Origin: Pseudomonadota bacterium
GTDB lineage: Bacteria; Myxococcota; UBA9042; PHBI01
Direction: 5' to 3'
NCBI GenBank assembly: GCA_005772945.1
Contig: SXIE01000303.1
Coordinates: 1-5,552 of the forward strand
DNA: 5,552 nucleotides
The position numbers were made by a program, and so were the translations under genes. Position 1 is the stretch's first letter. Each line of letters opens with the position of its first letter. A model generated the notes under the pieces. The model was given only the letters and a program-made list of their open reading frames with translations. It did not search any database and was not told where the DNA came from. Shown here piece after piece: positions 1-5,552 of the stretch.

Positions 1-357
1 AGGCTTCATGCGACACCTCCAACACCGACCGGAACGCCCGGTCGGGTGCCAGAGGATCACAGCGGGGAACCGCTGTCGATCGACGCAGCGAGCAATGGCG
101 GCTCCCCCGCGCGTCTCGCTTCATGATCGGCGTCCTAGGCTTCTTCGACCGCCATCTCGAGCTCGCCACCCCCGCGGCCCCCGCATCACCCGGGAGGTGA
201 ATCACGGGCGATTCTCCTGCAGGCGCGCGCCATTCGCTCGTGAAGAGCGCGTGCTGCGCACCGACCCATCTCGATCTCGCCACGAGCTGAAGGTGCTCGT
301 GGCGAATGGGCCATAGTCGTCTGAATGTCCCGTCGCCGGCAAGCTCGAGGCCCAACC
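1..357. other. Region with no supportable gene, left of the endopeptidase gene
   Basis: I cannot support a gene here. The plus-strand frames are short or arginine-rich: one frame open from the left edge ends with TGA at 124-126, and another ends with TGA at 198-200. Either could be the tail of a gene entering from the left. The stretch from the ATG at 123 to 200 has high G/C at third positions but encodes only 25 residues and resembles nothing I recognise. One minus-strand frame stays open through to the left edge, with an ATG at 122-124, so a minus-strand gene could begin here and leave the window. Its Arg-rich start and ordinary third-position composition make that weak. The region also holds a 17-bp near-repeat (153-169 and 267-283, 16 of 17 bases identical) and a strong hairpin at 277-305. 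Confidence 0.5.
277..305. repeat. Perfect 11-bp inverted repeat (hairpin) upstream of the endopeptidase gene
   Basis: TCGCCACGAGC (277-287) is followed by a 7-base loop and its exact reverse complement (295-305). Beyond a 7-base bulge, CCCAT (265-269) can also pair with ATGGG (306-310). There is no T-run on either side, so it is not a classic intrinsic terminator. It ends 52 bp before the chosen ATG at 358. It could be a 5'-leader structure, a protein-binding palindrome, or an atypical terminator for a gene coming from the left. The structure is certain; its role is not. Confidence 0.55.
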
Positions 358-1278
358 ATGGAATCCGAGGTCCCAGGGGCCCGTTGCGCGCCCATGCGTC
401 AACCTGCCTACTCGTCGCGGGCAAGTGCTTCGCGCTCTTCGCGAGCGAAGGTCCCATTTTCCGCCGTGCTCACGCTCCTCGTCGCGTCGCGCGCGTCGGC
501 CGGTGCGCCACCACCGCCCGCAGCCGAGTCGATCGGAGCGTACAACAAGGACGGCGCGCTCGTGGCGGGCGTGGCGCTCGCGGCCGAGGGGCCCGATCAC
601 TATCTGCTGTATCCGGCCGCGTGCTACGCGCGTCCCGAGTTCGCCGCGGCGTATCCGGACGCGTCGACGCGCGACAACTTCTTCGGGCACCCGGTGGTCG
701 TCGCCGCCATCGTCGAGGTCGCCGCGGCCGTTCGAGCCAAGCTCGCGGCGTCCGGGCCCGCGCCGCGCTTGCCGGTCGGCGAGATCGGCCACGCGACGGG
801 CGGCCTCATCCCGCATCACCTCTCGCACCAGAACGGTCTCGACGCGGACATCTACTTCTTTCAGCGGCCTGCCCAGGCGGGCGCTGATTCCACGCATCCG
901 GTGCCCCTCTGCGAGGACGGCGCGCGTTTCGAACGCGAGGATCCGACGACCCACCGCTGGAGCGTCTCACCGGACTTCGAGCACGCCTGGACCTGGGCGT
1001 TGGCCGCCGCGTTCGCCGCGCGCGACGACGTCCAGGTCATCTTCATCGGCGGCCTGCTGAAGGCCTCGCTCGGCGATTGGGCCAAGGCCCATGGCGTGCC
1101 GGCGCCCGAGCACCAGCGCACGTTGGCGAAGCTGCTCACCGTGGCGTGTTCGCCGCCGCGCGGGGTCAAGGTGCCGTTCTACAAGAACAATTTTTGCCCG
1201 CACGACGACCACTTCCATGTGCGCTTCAAGTGTCCGCGCACAAGCAAGCGCTGCGTCGGCCCGCGCGCTCCGCGTTGA
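358..1278 (+). CDS. mepA: Penicillin-insensitive murein endopeptidase, peptidase family M74 (MepA-like), exported
   Basis: This is a zinc endopeptidase of the LAS/M74 fold, predicted to cleave peptide cross-links between peptidoglycan stems in the periplasm. Numbered from the ATG at 358 (306 aa), the family signatures are all present. There is an SIGAYN start to the domain, an FFGHP segment, and GEIGHATGG followed by HLSHQNGLDAD with ligands H154, H157 and D164 (matching H110, H113 and D120 of E. coli MepA). Near the C-terminus is HDDHFHVRFKCP with H282, H285 and H287. The CPxxxxxC ending is also MepA-like, while the longer E. coli C-terminal tail is absent. About 17 extra residues precede FFGHP. 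A basic, then hydrophobic N-terminus ending in ASA-GA looks like a signal peptide cut near residue 48. I chose ATG 358 because GAGG (347-350) lies 7 bases before it. ATG 394 would give a more compact signal peptide, and ATG 325 is also in frame. The gene converges with the DsbD-like gene, 34 bp away. Confidence 0.88.
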   Translation: MESEVPGARCAPMRQPAYSSRASASRSSRAKVPFSAVLTLLVASRASAGAPPPPAAESIGAYNKDGALVAGVALAAEGPDHYLLYPAACYARPEFAAAYPDASTRDNFFGHPVVVAAIVEVAAAVRAKLAASGPAPRLPVGEIGHATGGLIPHHLSHQNGLDADIYFFQRPAQAGADSTHPVPLCEDGARFEREDPTTHRWSVSPDFEHAWTWALAAAFAARDDVQVIFIGGLLKASLGDWAKAHGVPAPEHQRTLAKLLTVACSPPRGVKVPFYKNNFCPHDDHFHVRFKCPRTSKRCVGPRAPR

Positions 1279-1312
1279 CAGAAACGCACGTGGCCAGATC
1301 TACGCACTTTCT

Positions 1313-3673
1313 TTAGAGGGCCCTCGCCGTGGTCGTCCGCGATGGTCCAGCGCGGCAGAGTCCGCGCAAGACATCATCGGTCGACAGCAGCGTCGGCAGC
1401 GCGAACGCGCCAGCCGGATTGCCCGCGGGGATCACCACGTAGAGCGGCACCGAGGGCTGACGGAAGCGCGCGAGCCACTCGGTGATCTTCGGCTTCTCGA
1501 CCGAGTAGTCGGCCTTGACGGCCACGACCTTCAACTGCGCGAGCGCGTCGCGGACCCGATCGGTGTGGATGGCCGTCGCCTCGTTCACTTTGCACGTCGT
1601 GCACCACGAAGCCGTGAAGTCGATGAACACGGTCGTGCCATCGGCGGCCGCCTTCTCGACGTCGAGCTGATCGAAGTCGCGCCAGGTGATGCCGCCTTCG
1701 ACGAACGTGCCCGAGGGCGGTGGCGGCGCCTCGCCGGAGAGCCGGCTCGCCACCAAGACCGTCAGCGCCAGCGCGGTGAGAGCCCCGCCGCTGCGCGACA
1801 GTCGACTGCGCGCGGGGTTCGCCCAGTGCCCGTAGATCCAGGCGGCGAGCGCGAGCGCGGCGAGGAACACCAGGTACTCCATGAACGCGCCGCGCGCGAG
1901 CACCTCGGAGAGGGTCGAGAGAAGGAAGACCGCCGTGCCCAGGATGAGGAACCCCATGGCCTTCTTGAAGGTCTCGAGCCACGGGCCGGGCTTCGGGATG
2001 AGGCGCCGCCACGCCGGACAACGCGCGACGAGCAGGAACGGGAACGCCATGCCGAGCCCCACGGCGAGCATCAGCGTCACGAGCTCGAGCGGCGGTTGGG
2101 TGAGCGCATAGCCGAGCGCCGGGCCCAGGAATGGCGCGGTGCAGGGCGTGCCGAGCAGCACCGCGAAGATGCCGTAATTGAACGAGCTGGCGTAGCCGTG
2201 CGAGCGCGCGACGGTCTGATCGAGGCGCGAGGCGAAGGGCAGGGCGAGCTCGAAGACCCCGAACAGCGAGAGGGCAAAGGCGAAGATGACGCCCGTCAGG
2301 ACCATCACGAAGGTCGGGCTCTGGAGGCCGACCGACGAGGTCTTGGCCTGGATGGCGATCAGCACGATCGCGAGCGCGAGGAAGCTCGCGAGGACGCCCG
2401 CGGTGTAGACGAGCCCGTGACGCCAGATGCGCCTCGGGTCCTCGTGCGCCTGCTCGACGAGCGAGAGGACTTTGAGCGACAGGATCGGCAAGACGCACGG
2501 CATGACGTTCAGGATGAGTCCGCCGAGGAACGCGAACAGCAGCGCCACGAGAAATGCGTTGACCTGACCCTCGGGCTCGCTGCTGCCGGCCTCGAGGCTG
2601 TCGCAGACGTCGCCGGGAGCCGCGGAAGCCAGCGTGGTCGCGCTGCTCGGCAGCTCGTTCACGGGCACCTGCGTCACTGGGCCCGGCTCGCGCGGGACGG
2701 GCAAGGTCGCCTCGAAGGCCACGCGCGCGCCGCCGGACTGGACCACAACGACGCCCCTGAGCTCATTGACCAGCGTCGCGTCGTCGCTGGCGCGACCCTT
2801 GATGGTCACGTCGAGCCCGCCGCCCGCGCCGCGATTCGTCGCGATCGACGACACCTTCAGGCCCTTGCGGGTGGCGGGAAAGAAGGCGTCCTCCGCGGCG
2901 CCGGCCGGGTCCACCGGCTGCCCGGCGCGGTCGGTCACGTGAACGGTGACGACGAACTCGCCGCCTGGACGAACGGGCGCTGCCGGTCCGGTCTCCGCGA
3001 TCGTCAAGGTCCGCGCCGCCGCCACCTGGTCGAGCGGCACGCGCGCCATGGCCGCCTCGAAGGCGGCTGCGCGGTCGCTCGTGCGCGTCTTGCGGTCGGC
3101 GGTCGAGACGCGCAGCGTGAGGCCCAGGCGCGCGTTGCCCTGGACGCAGTTCTCCTTGCACACGAGCCACTTCGTCTTGGCTTCCAGCGCGAGCTCGCTC
3201 CCCTCGGCGACGCTCTCGGGCACGCGCGCCGTCGCCTGCAGGATCACCTCGTCGCCATACCCGTACGTCACGTTCTTGAAGGTCCCGCTCGTCTCGATGA
3301 AGCGCGTCGGAAGCGGCCACGCGATAGACCCGAAGTCCAGGCCGTCGGGTCCTTCGAACGTGACTTCGGTTGGCTGGCCGGTGTCGCCGGGGTTCATCCA
3401 ATAGAGGTGCCAGCCCGGCTCGGGCTTGAAGACGACGCCCACGTGGACGACCTCGCCGGGCGCGACAGCGGTGACGTCCGACGCGAGCTCGACCTGGATT
3501 TGGGCCTTGGCGATGCGCGGTGGCAGCGGGCCGTCGGCGCGCGCGGCGGGCGCCAGCGCGAGCAGCGCCGCGACGAGGAAGCATGTCCGAAGCCGCCAGG
3601 CGCGCTCGGCGTGCGTTCTCGAAGGCGTGTTTCTCGAAGGCGTGGGGGTCGGCGTCGACAACATCATGCGCAT
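1313..3673 (-). CDS. dsbD: DsbD/ScsB-type thiol:disulfide interchange protein (protein-disulfide reductase)
   Basis: This inner-membrane protein is predicted to pass electrons from cytoplasmic thioredoxin to periplasmic thiol partners. The 786-residue order matches DsbD. A signal peptide (hydrophobic core about 31-44, cut near ARA-DG, residue 46) leads into a periplasmic DsbD-N-like domain (about 55-195), with the WHLYWMNPGDTG motif and the pair C172/C176 in WLVCKENC. A second beta-rich segment follows (about 220-330). About eight membrane helices (370-645) carry the transmembrane redox cysteines C393 (NVMPC) and C511 (GTPC). A C-terminal thioredoxin domain has WCTTC (C691/C694) and a probable cis-proline at P743. 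It is longer than E. coli DsbD (about 565 aa) because of the larger periplasmic part, as in ScsB-like proteins. The N-terminus offers three in-frame ATGs (3673, 3667, 3664). AGAG before the first gives good spacing to the second, so the true start may be 2-3 codons inside. It lies 113 bp downstream of the phosphatase gene on the same strand; co-transcription is possible but not shown. Confidence 0.92.
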   Translation of the reverse strand: MRMMLSTPTPTPSRNTPSRTHAERAWRLRTCFLVAALLALAPAARADGPLPPRIAKAQIQVELASDVTAVAPGEVVHVGVVFKPEPGWHLYWMNPGDTGQPTEVTFEGPDGLDFGSIAWPLPTRFIETSGTFKNVTYGYGDEVILQATARVPESVAEGSELALEAKTKWLVCKENCVQGNARLGLTLRVSTADRKTRTSDRAAAFEAAMARVPLDQVAAARTLTIAETGPAAPVRPGGEFVVTVHVTDRAGQPVDPAGAAEDAFFPATRKGLKVSSIATNRGAGGGLDVTIKGRASDDATLVNELRGVVVVQSGGARVAFEATLPVPREPGPVTQVPVNELPSSATTLASAAPGDVCDSLEAGSSEPEGQVNAFLVALLFAFLGGLILNVMPCVLPILSLKVLSLVEQAHEDPRRIWRHGLVYTAGVLASFLALAIVLIAIQAKTSSVGLQSPTFVMVLTGVIFAFALSLFGVFELALPFASRLDQTVARSHGYASSFNYGIFAVLLGTPCTAPFLGPALGYALTQPPLELVTLMLAVGLGMAFPFLLVARCPAWRRLIPKPGPWLETFKKAMGFLILGTAVFLLSTLSEVLARGAFMEYLVFLAALALAAWIYGHWANPARSRLSRSGGALTALALTVLVASRLSGEAPPPPSGTFVEGGITWRDFDQLDVEKAAADGTTVFIDFTASWCTTCKVNEATAIHTDRVRDALAQLKVVAVKADYSVEKPKITEWLARFRQPSVPLYVVIPAGNPAGAFALPTLLSTDDVLRGLCRAGPSRTTTARAL
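3616..3644 (-). repeat. In-frame 15-bp tandem duplication in the DsbD-like signal region
   Basis: The 14-base unit TTCTCGAAGGCGTG (plus-strand reading) occurs exactly at 3616-3629 and 3631-3644, a period of 15 bp. In the DsbD-like protein it encodes TPSRN-TPSRT, directly after a TPTPTP run, in the stretch before the hydrophobic signal core. The period is a whole number of codons, so the frame is kept. It looks like recent slippage in a region under little constraint, and may indicate that the true start is close by. Confidence 0.75.
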
Positions 3674-3786
3674 CTCTACTCACTCTCGGGCCGGAGATAA
3701 AGGAGAGGACGCGAATGGATATGCCGCACGGCGGCGCGCGGTGACGCCGCACGCGAAAGTTTGTTGGGCTCGGTCCCGGCGCTGAC

Positions 3787-5037
3787 CTAGCGGCCGTGGA
3801 CCGCGTCGAGGATCTGTCCGAGCCGCGTCGTCATCGTGCCGAGGCGGTTCCCGAGGGTCTCGAGCAGCGCGAAGGTGAGGCGCGCGGAGAGCGCCGGATT
3901 TGCGCGGACGAGGTCCTTGAATCGCGCGCGCGTGAGGACGTAGAGCCAGGTCGTCTCGGTGGCCGTCGCGGTCTCGAGCTCGGGCCCGTCCGTCGCCAGC
4001 GCGAGCGCCCCGAAATGGTCGCCGGCCCCGAGCGCGTAGGTCTCGCCGCTGTGCTGGGTGAGGCTGATGCGGCCGCCGGCGATCGCGCAGAGTCCGAGCG
4101 CTGGCTCGCCCGTGCGCCGCACGATCTCGCCGGGCTTGGCCTCGAGGACCTCCAAGTAGGGCCCGAGCTGCAGCCACTCGGTGCCCGTGAGCGTGCGGTA
4201 GAGGAACGATTGGCGCACGGCCTGCTCGAGCCCGTCGCTGCGCACCGGACTCCGCAGGGCCGCCTCGGTCTGGATGATGATGAAGGTCGCGTTGTCGGGC
4301 GCGCCGGCGTCGAAGACCCGCTGCATGAGCGCGTCGGCGGCCTTGTCGGCGTCGGGTTCGCGCAGGGCGAGCGCGATGGTTTCATCGGCGACGGCGCGCG
4401 AGACGCCGTTGGTGGCGATGAGGAGCGTGTCGCCCGGGACCAGCTGCAGCTCGGCGATGTCGACCTCGAGCGCTGGGGTCACGCCGAGCGCTTGGGAGAG
4501 CGTGCGGCGAAAGGGGCTCGTCTGGTATTCGGCCGGCGTGATGTCGCCGCGGCGGAGCTGAAGCGCGGCTAGTGTGTGATCGTTGGTGAGGCAGCGCAGC
4601 TCGCCCTGGCGCAGCAGGTACGCGCGCGAGTCGCCGACGTGCGCGACGTAAGCGAAGGGCCCGACGATCGAGGCGGCCACCAGCGTCGTCGCGATGCGAC
4701 GGTCGTTCGTCTTCTCGGCGGCGGCGTGGACGGCGGCGTTCGCGTTCGCGAAGACGCCCTCGAGGAAGCGCCCGATCGCGAGGCGGCTGGCGGTGTTCGG
4801 GTTCGCGGCGACCTCGGCACCGCGCGCGACGAGCTGCGGCGACTCCTCGTGAAGCACCGTGAGCGCGGCGCGCGAGGCCTCGCGCCCGCCGGTGCCGTCG
4901 GCGACCGCGAAGAGCGGGATCTTCGCGAGGCACAGGACGCCGTCCTCGTTGGTCCTGCGCTGCTTTCCTACGTCGGAGCGATGCACGGCCCGGCGAATCT
5001 TGATGTCATGGGTCGCGACGCGTGCGGGGCTGGTCAT
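3787..5037 (-). CDS. PP2C-type Ser/Thr protein phosphatase fused to a cyclic-nucleotide-binding-like domain
   Basis: This soluble 416-residue protein has an N-terminal PP2C/PPM domain (about 12-258) and a C-terminal cNMP-binding (CAP_ED-type) fold (about 275-395). The family removes phosphate from Ser/Thr of proteins, usually opposing Hanks-type kinases. PP2C motifs seen are RRTNED (E31, D32), FAVADGTGG (D47), ATTLVAA, VAHVGDSRAYLL (D136) and GAPDNATF (D248, N249). The usual SDG motif reads ATNGVS, so the metal-binding Asp is Asn (N210; codon AAC at 4408-4410). Activity may be reduced or altered. In the C-terminal domain the G-x-x-FG core is there (HFGALAL, 341-347), but the family's usual Glu after FG is A344, and no Arg is found where the phosphate-binding Arg normally sits (ETATAT, 355-360). 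No signal peptide or membrane segment is seen. There is no Shine-Dalgarno sequence before the ATG; a candidate promoter ends 6 bases upstream. It is divergent from the MoxR-type gene. The domain calls are firm; ligand and substrate are unknown. Confidence 0.88.
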   Translation of the reverse strand: MTSPARVATHDIKIRRAVHRSDVGKQRRTNEDGVLCLAKIPLFAVADGTGGREASRAALTVLHEESPQLVARGAEVAANPNTASRLAIGRFLEGVFANANAAVHAAAEKTNDRRIATTLVAASIVGPFAYVAHVGDSRAYLLRQGELRCLTNDHTLAALQLRRGDITPAEYQTSPFRRTLSQALGVTPALEVDIAELQLVPGDTLLIATNGVSRAVADETIALALREPDADKAADALMQRVFDAGAPDNATFIIIQTEAALRSPVRSDGLEQAVRQSFLYRTLTGTEWLQLGPYLEVLEAKPGEIVRRTGEPALGLCAIAGGRISLTQHSGETYALGAGDHFGALALATDGPELETATATETTWLYVLTRARFKDLVRANPALSARLTFALLETLGNRLGTMTTRLGQILDAVHGR

Positions 5038-5043
5038 GGCCGG

Positions 5044-5073
5044 ATGCTAACGTCCGTCCGCCACGCGTGACAA
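5044..5073 (-). promoter_or_regulatory. Candidate sigma70-type promoter of the phosphatase gene, possibly giving a leaderless mRNA
   Basis: On the minus strand, TTGTCA (5073-5068) matches the -35 consensus at 5 of 6 positions. TAGCAT (5049-5044) matches the -10 at 4 of 6, with an 18-bp spacer. Six bases separate the -10 from the ATG, so initiation would fall at or next to the A of the start codon (5037). The lack of a Shine-Dalgarno sequence there agrees with this. It is pattern matching only, in a genome whose promoter consensus I do not know. Confidence 0.4.
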
Positions 5074-5095
5074 GCGCGTCGGAAGTCGTTACGGT
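5067..5095 (+). promoter_or_regulatory. Weak candidate promoter for the MoxR-type ATPase gene
   Basis: GTGACA (5067-5072) matches the -35 consensus at 5 of 6. After 17 bp, TACGGT (5090-5095) matches the -10 at only 3 of 6. The -35 overlaps the opposing -35 (5068-5073) of the phosphatase gene, so the two genes could share one back-to-back control site. The -10 is poor, so an activator or another sigma factor may be needed, or the site may be wrong. Confidence 0.25.
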
Positions 5096-5104
5096 GCGCC
5101 GGAA

Positions 5105-5118
5105 TGAATGGCCATTCA
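5105..5118. promoter_or_regulatory. Perfect 14-bp palindrome, possible operator, in the divergent region
   Basis: TGAATGGCCATTCA is identical to its own reverse complement. It lies 9 bp after the candidate plus-strand -10 and 47 bp before the TTG start of the ATPase gene, where a repressor or roadblock protein could act. It is noticeably more AT-rich than the flanks. The palindrome is plain to see; its role as an operator is inferred from position. Confidence 0.4.
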
Positions 5119-5154
5119 GCGCCTGGGCGTCCTCCCCCCATGCCCATCAACCGT

Positions 5155-5158
5155 GGAG
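5155..5158 (+). promoter_or_regulatory. Ribosome binding site that decides the TTG start of the MoxR-type gene
   Basis: GGAG (within GTGGAG) sits 7 bases before TTG 5166. No in-frame ATG lies nearby upstream. The only other candidate is a GTG at 5094, with a weaker GGAAG 8 bases before it. That start would add 24 residues that relatives of this family, as I recall them, do not have. Confidence 0.65.
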
Positions 5159-5165
5159 TCCGACC

Positions 5166-5552
5166 TTGAACGAAGCCCCTCTCGGCCCCCTCACGTGGTC
5201 CGGCTCGGCCGACTACATCGCGTCGCCCGACCTCCAGAGCATCGTCAATGTCTCGATTGCGCTCGGGCGCCCGCTCCTGATTCGCGGCGAGCCGGGCACC
5301 GGCAAGACGCTGCTGGCGCGCTCGATCGCCGAAGGGCTCGGGCTCCCGCTCCTCACGTGGCACGTGAAGTCGACCACCAAGGCCAAGGACGGCTGCTACG
5401 TTTACGATGCCGTGCAGCGCCTCTACGACTCGCAGTTCAAGGATCGCGAGGTCTCGGACATCCGCCAGTACATTCACCATGGCCCGCTCGGGCAGGCGTT
5501 CGCGTCGCCGGGGCGCGTGGTGCTCCTCATCGACGAGGTCGACAAGGCGGAC
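5166..5552 (+). CDS. MoxR-family AAA+ ATPase (CoxD-like), N-terminal part, cut by the window edge
   Basis: The first 129 residues of an AAA+ ATPase are present, starting at TTG 5166. The sequence begins with a short lead and SADYIASPDL, followed by NVSIALGRPLLI, the Walker A motif GEPGTGKT (41-48) and WHVKSTTKAKDGCYVYDAVQRLYDSQF. The Walker B motif VVLLIDEVDKAD (118-129, with D123/E124) ends exactly at the window edge. The KSTTKA and DAVQRLYDSQ stretches are typical of the MoxR/CoxD branch of dynein-related AAA_5 ATPases. These act as cytoplasmic chaperones that remodel or activate partner proteins, commonly with a von Willebrand factor A partner encoded next door. The sensor and arginine-finger regions lie beyond the window. 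The N-terminus fits the family's usual short lead, supporting TTG over GTG 5094. The gene is divergent from the phosphatase fusion, with 128 bp between them. Confidence 0.9.
   Translation, partial: MNEAPLGPLTWSGSADYIASPDLQSIVNVSIALGRPLLIRGEPGTGKTLLARSIAEGLGLPLLTWHVKSTTKAKDGCYVYDAVQRLYDSQFKDREVSDIRQYIHHGPLGQAFASPGRVVLLIDEVDKAD

Noticed and set aside
8..316. Plus-strand open frame in the left non-coding region
   Set aside because: Arg/Pro-rich composition, no convincing ribosome site, no recognisable motif, and it covers the strong hairpin at 277-305.
202..954. Minus-strand open frame across the leader and first half of the endopeptidase gene
   Set aside because: Arg-rich, no motif, and antisense to a gene with diagnostic M74 residues.
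1279..1312. Search for a bidirectional terminator between the two convergent genes
   Set aside because: Only a weak AGAAA/TTTCT pairing (1280-1284 with 1308-1312) is present, with no stable GC stem, so I do not call a terminator.
1091..3700. Very long plus-strand open frame antisense to the DsbD-like gene
   Set aside because: Its product is rich in Arg, Asp, Glu and Gly with no recognisable domain or membrane segment. The opposite strand encodes a clear DsbD with all redox motifs. Long antisense frames are expected at this GC content.
3731..3750. GCGGCG/CGCCGC hairpin with 8-base loop between the phosphatase and DsbD-like genes, considered as a terminator
   Set aside because: No T-run follows on the minus strand, and 6-bp GC stems arise easily in this composition. 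It does not show that the two genes are separate transcription units.
3796..4572. Plus-strand open frame antisense to the phosphatase fusion
   Set aside because: Charged, low-complexity product; the minus strand carries PP2C and CNB motifs.
5094..5165. GTG at 5094 as an upstream start for the MoxR-type gene
   Set aside because: The added 24 residues do not look like the family N-terminus, they cover the palindrome and promoter candidate, and TTG 5166 has the better Shine-Dalgarno sequence.
5034..5480. Minus-strand open frame antisense to the MoxR-type gene
   Set aside because: It overlaps the start of the phosphatase gene and lies opposite a frame with Walker A and B motifs.

Overview
The window is very GC-rich (roughly two-thirds or more G+C). 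It has strong G/C third-position bias and long antisense shadow frames. The gene repertoire is a secreted LAS-type murein endopeptidase, a large DsbD-like thiol reductase, a PP2C phosphatase fused to a cyclic-nucleotide-binding fold, and a MoxR-type AAA+ ATPase. This fits a Gram-negative, high-GC bacterium. A deltaproteobacterium/Myxococcota member is my best guess, but that is inferred from composition and domain style, not from a marker gene.

Layout. Positions 1-357 hold no gene I can support; the clearest structure there is a perfect 11-bp hairpin at 277-305. A plus-strand gene (358-1278) encodes an exported peptidase of family M74 (MepA-like) with all the metal-site residues. It converges on a minus-strand gene (1313-3673) for a 786-residue DsbD/ScsB-type membrane reductase, with only 34 bp between the two stops. 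Upstream of that gene on the same strand, after a 113-bp gap, lies a PP2C-type phosphatase with a C-terminal cyclic-nucleotide-binding-like domain (3787-5037, minus). A 128-bp divergent region (5038-5165) then separates it from a plus-strand MoxR-family AAA+ ATPase. That gene starts at a TTG (5166), has a good Shine-Dalgarno sequence, and is cut by the right edge.

How the genes may work together. The endopeptidase and the DsbD-like protein both act in the envelope: one trims peptidoglycan cross-links, and the other carries reducing electrons across the inner membrane. The phosphatase fusion and the MoxR ATPase are cytoplasmic. They share a divergent promoter region that contains a perfect 14-bp palindrome, so they could be co-regulated.

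Most notable points: the phosphatase has Asn in place of a metal-binding Asp (N210). Its cyclic-nucleotide-binding domain lacks the Glu and Arg that normally hold the nucleotide. Its best promoter match sits so close to the ATG that the mRNA may be leaderless. I see no mobile element, CRISPR array, tRNA or rRNA, and no clear evidence of a wholly new system. The degenerate phosphatase/sensor fusion is the best candidate for a second look.
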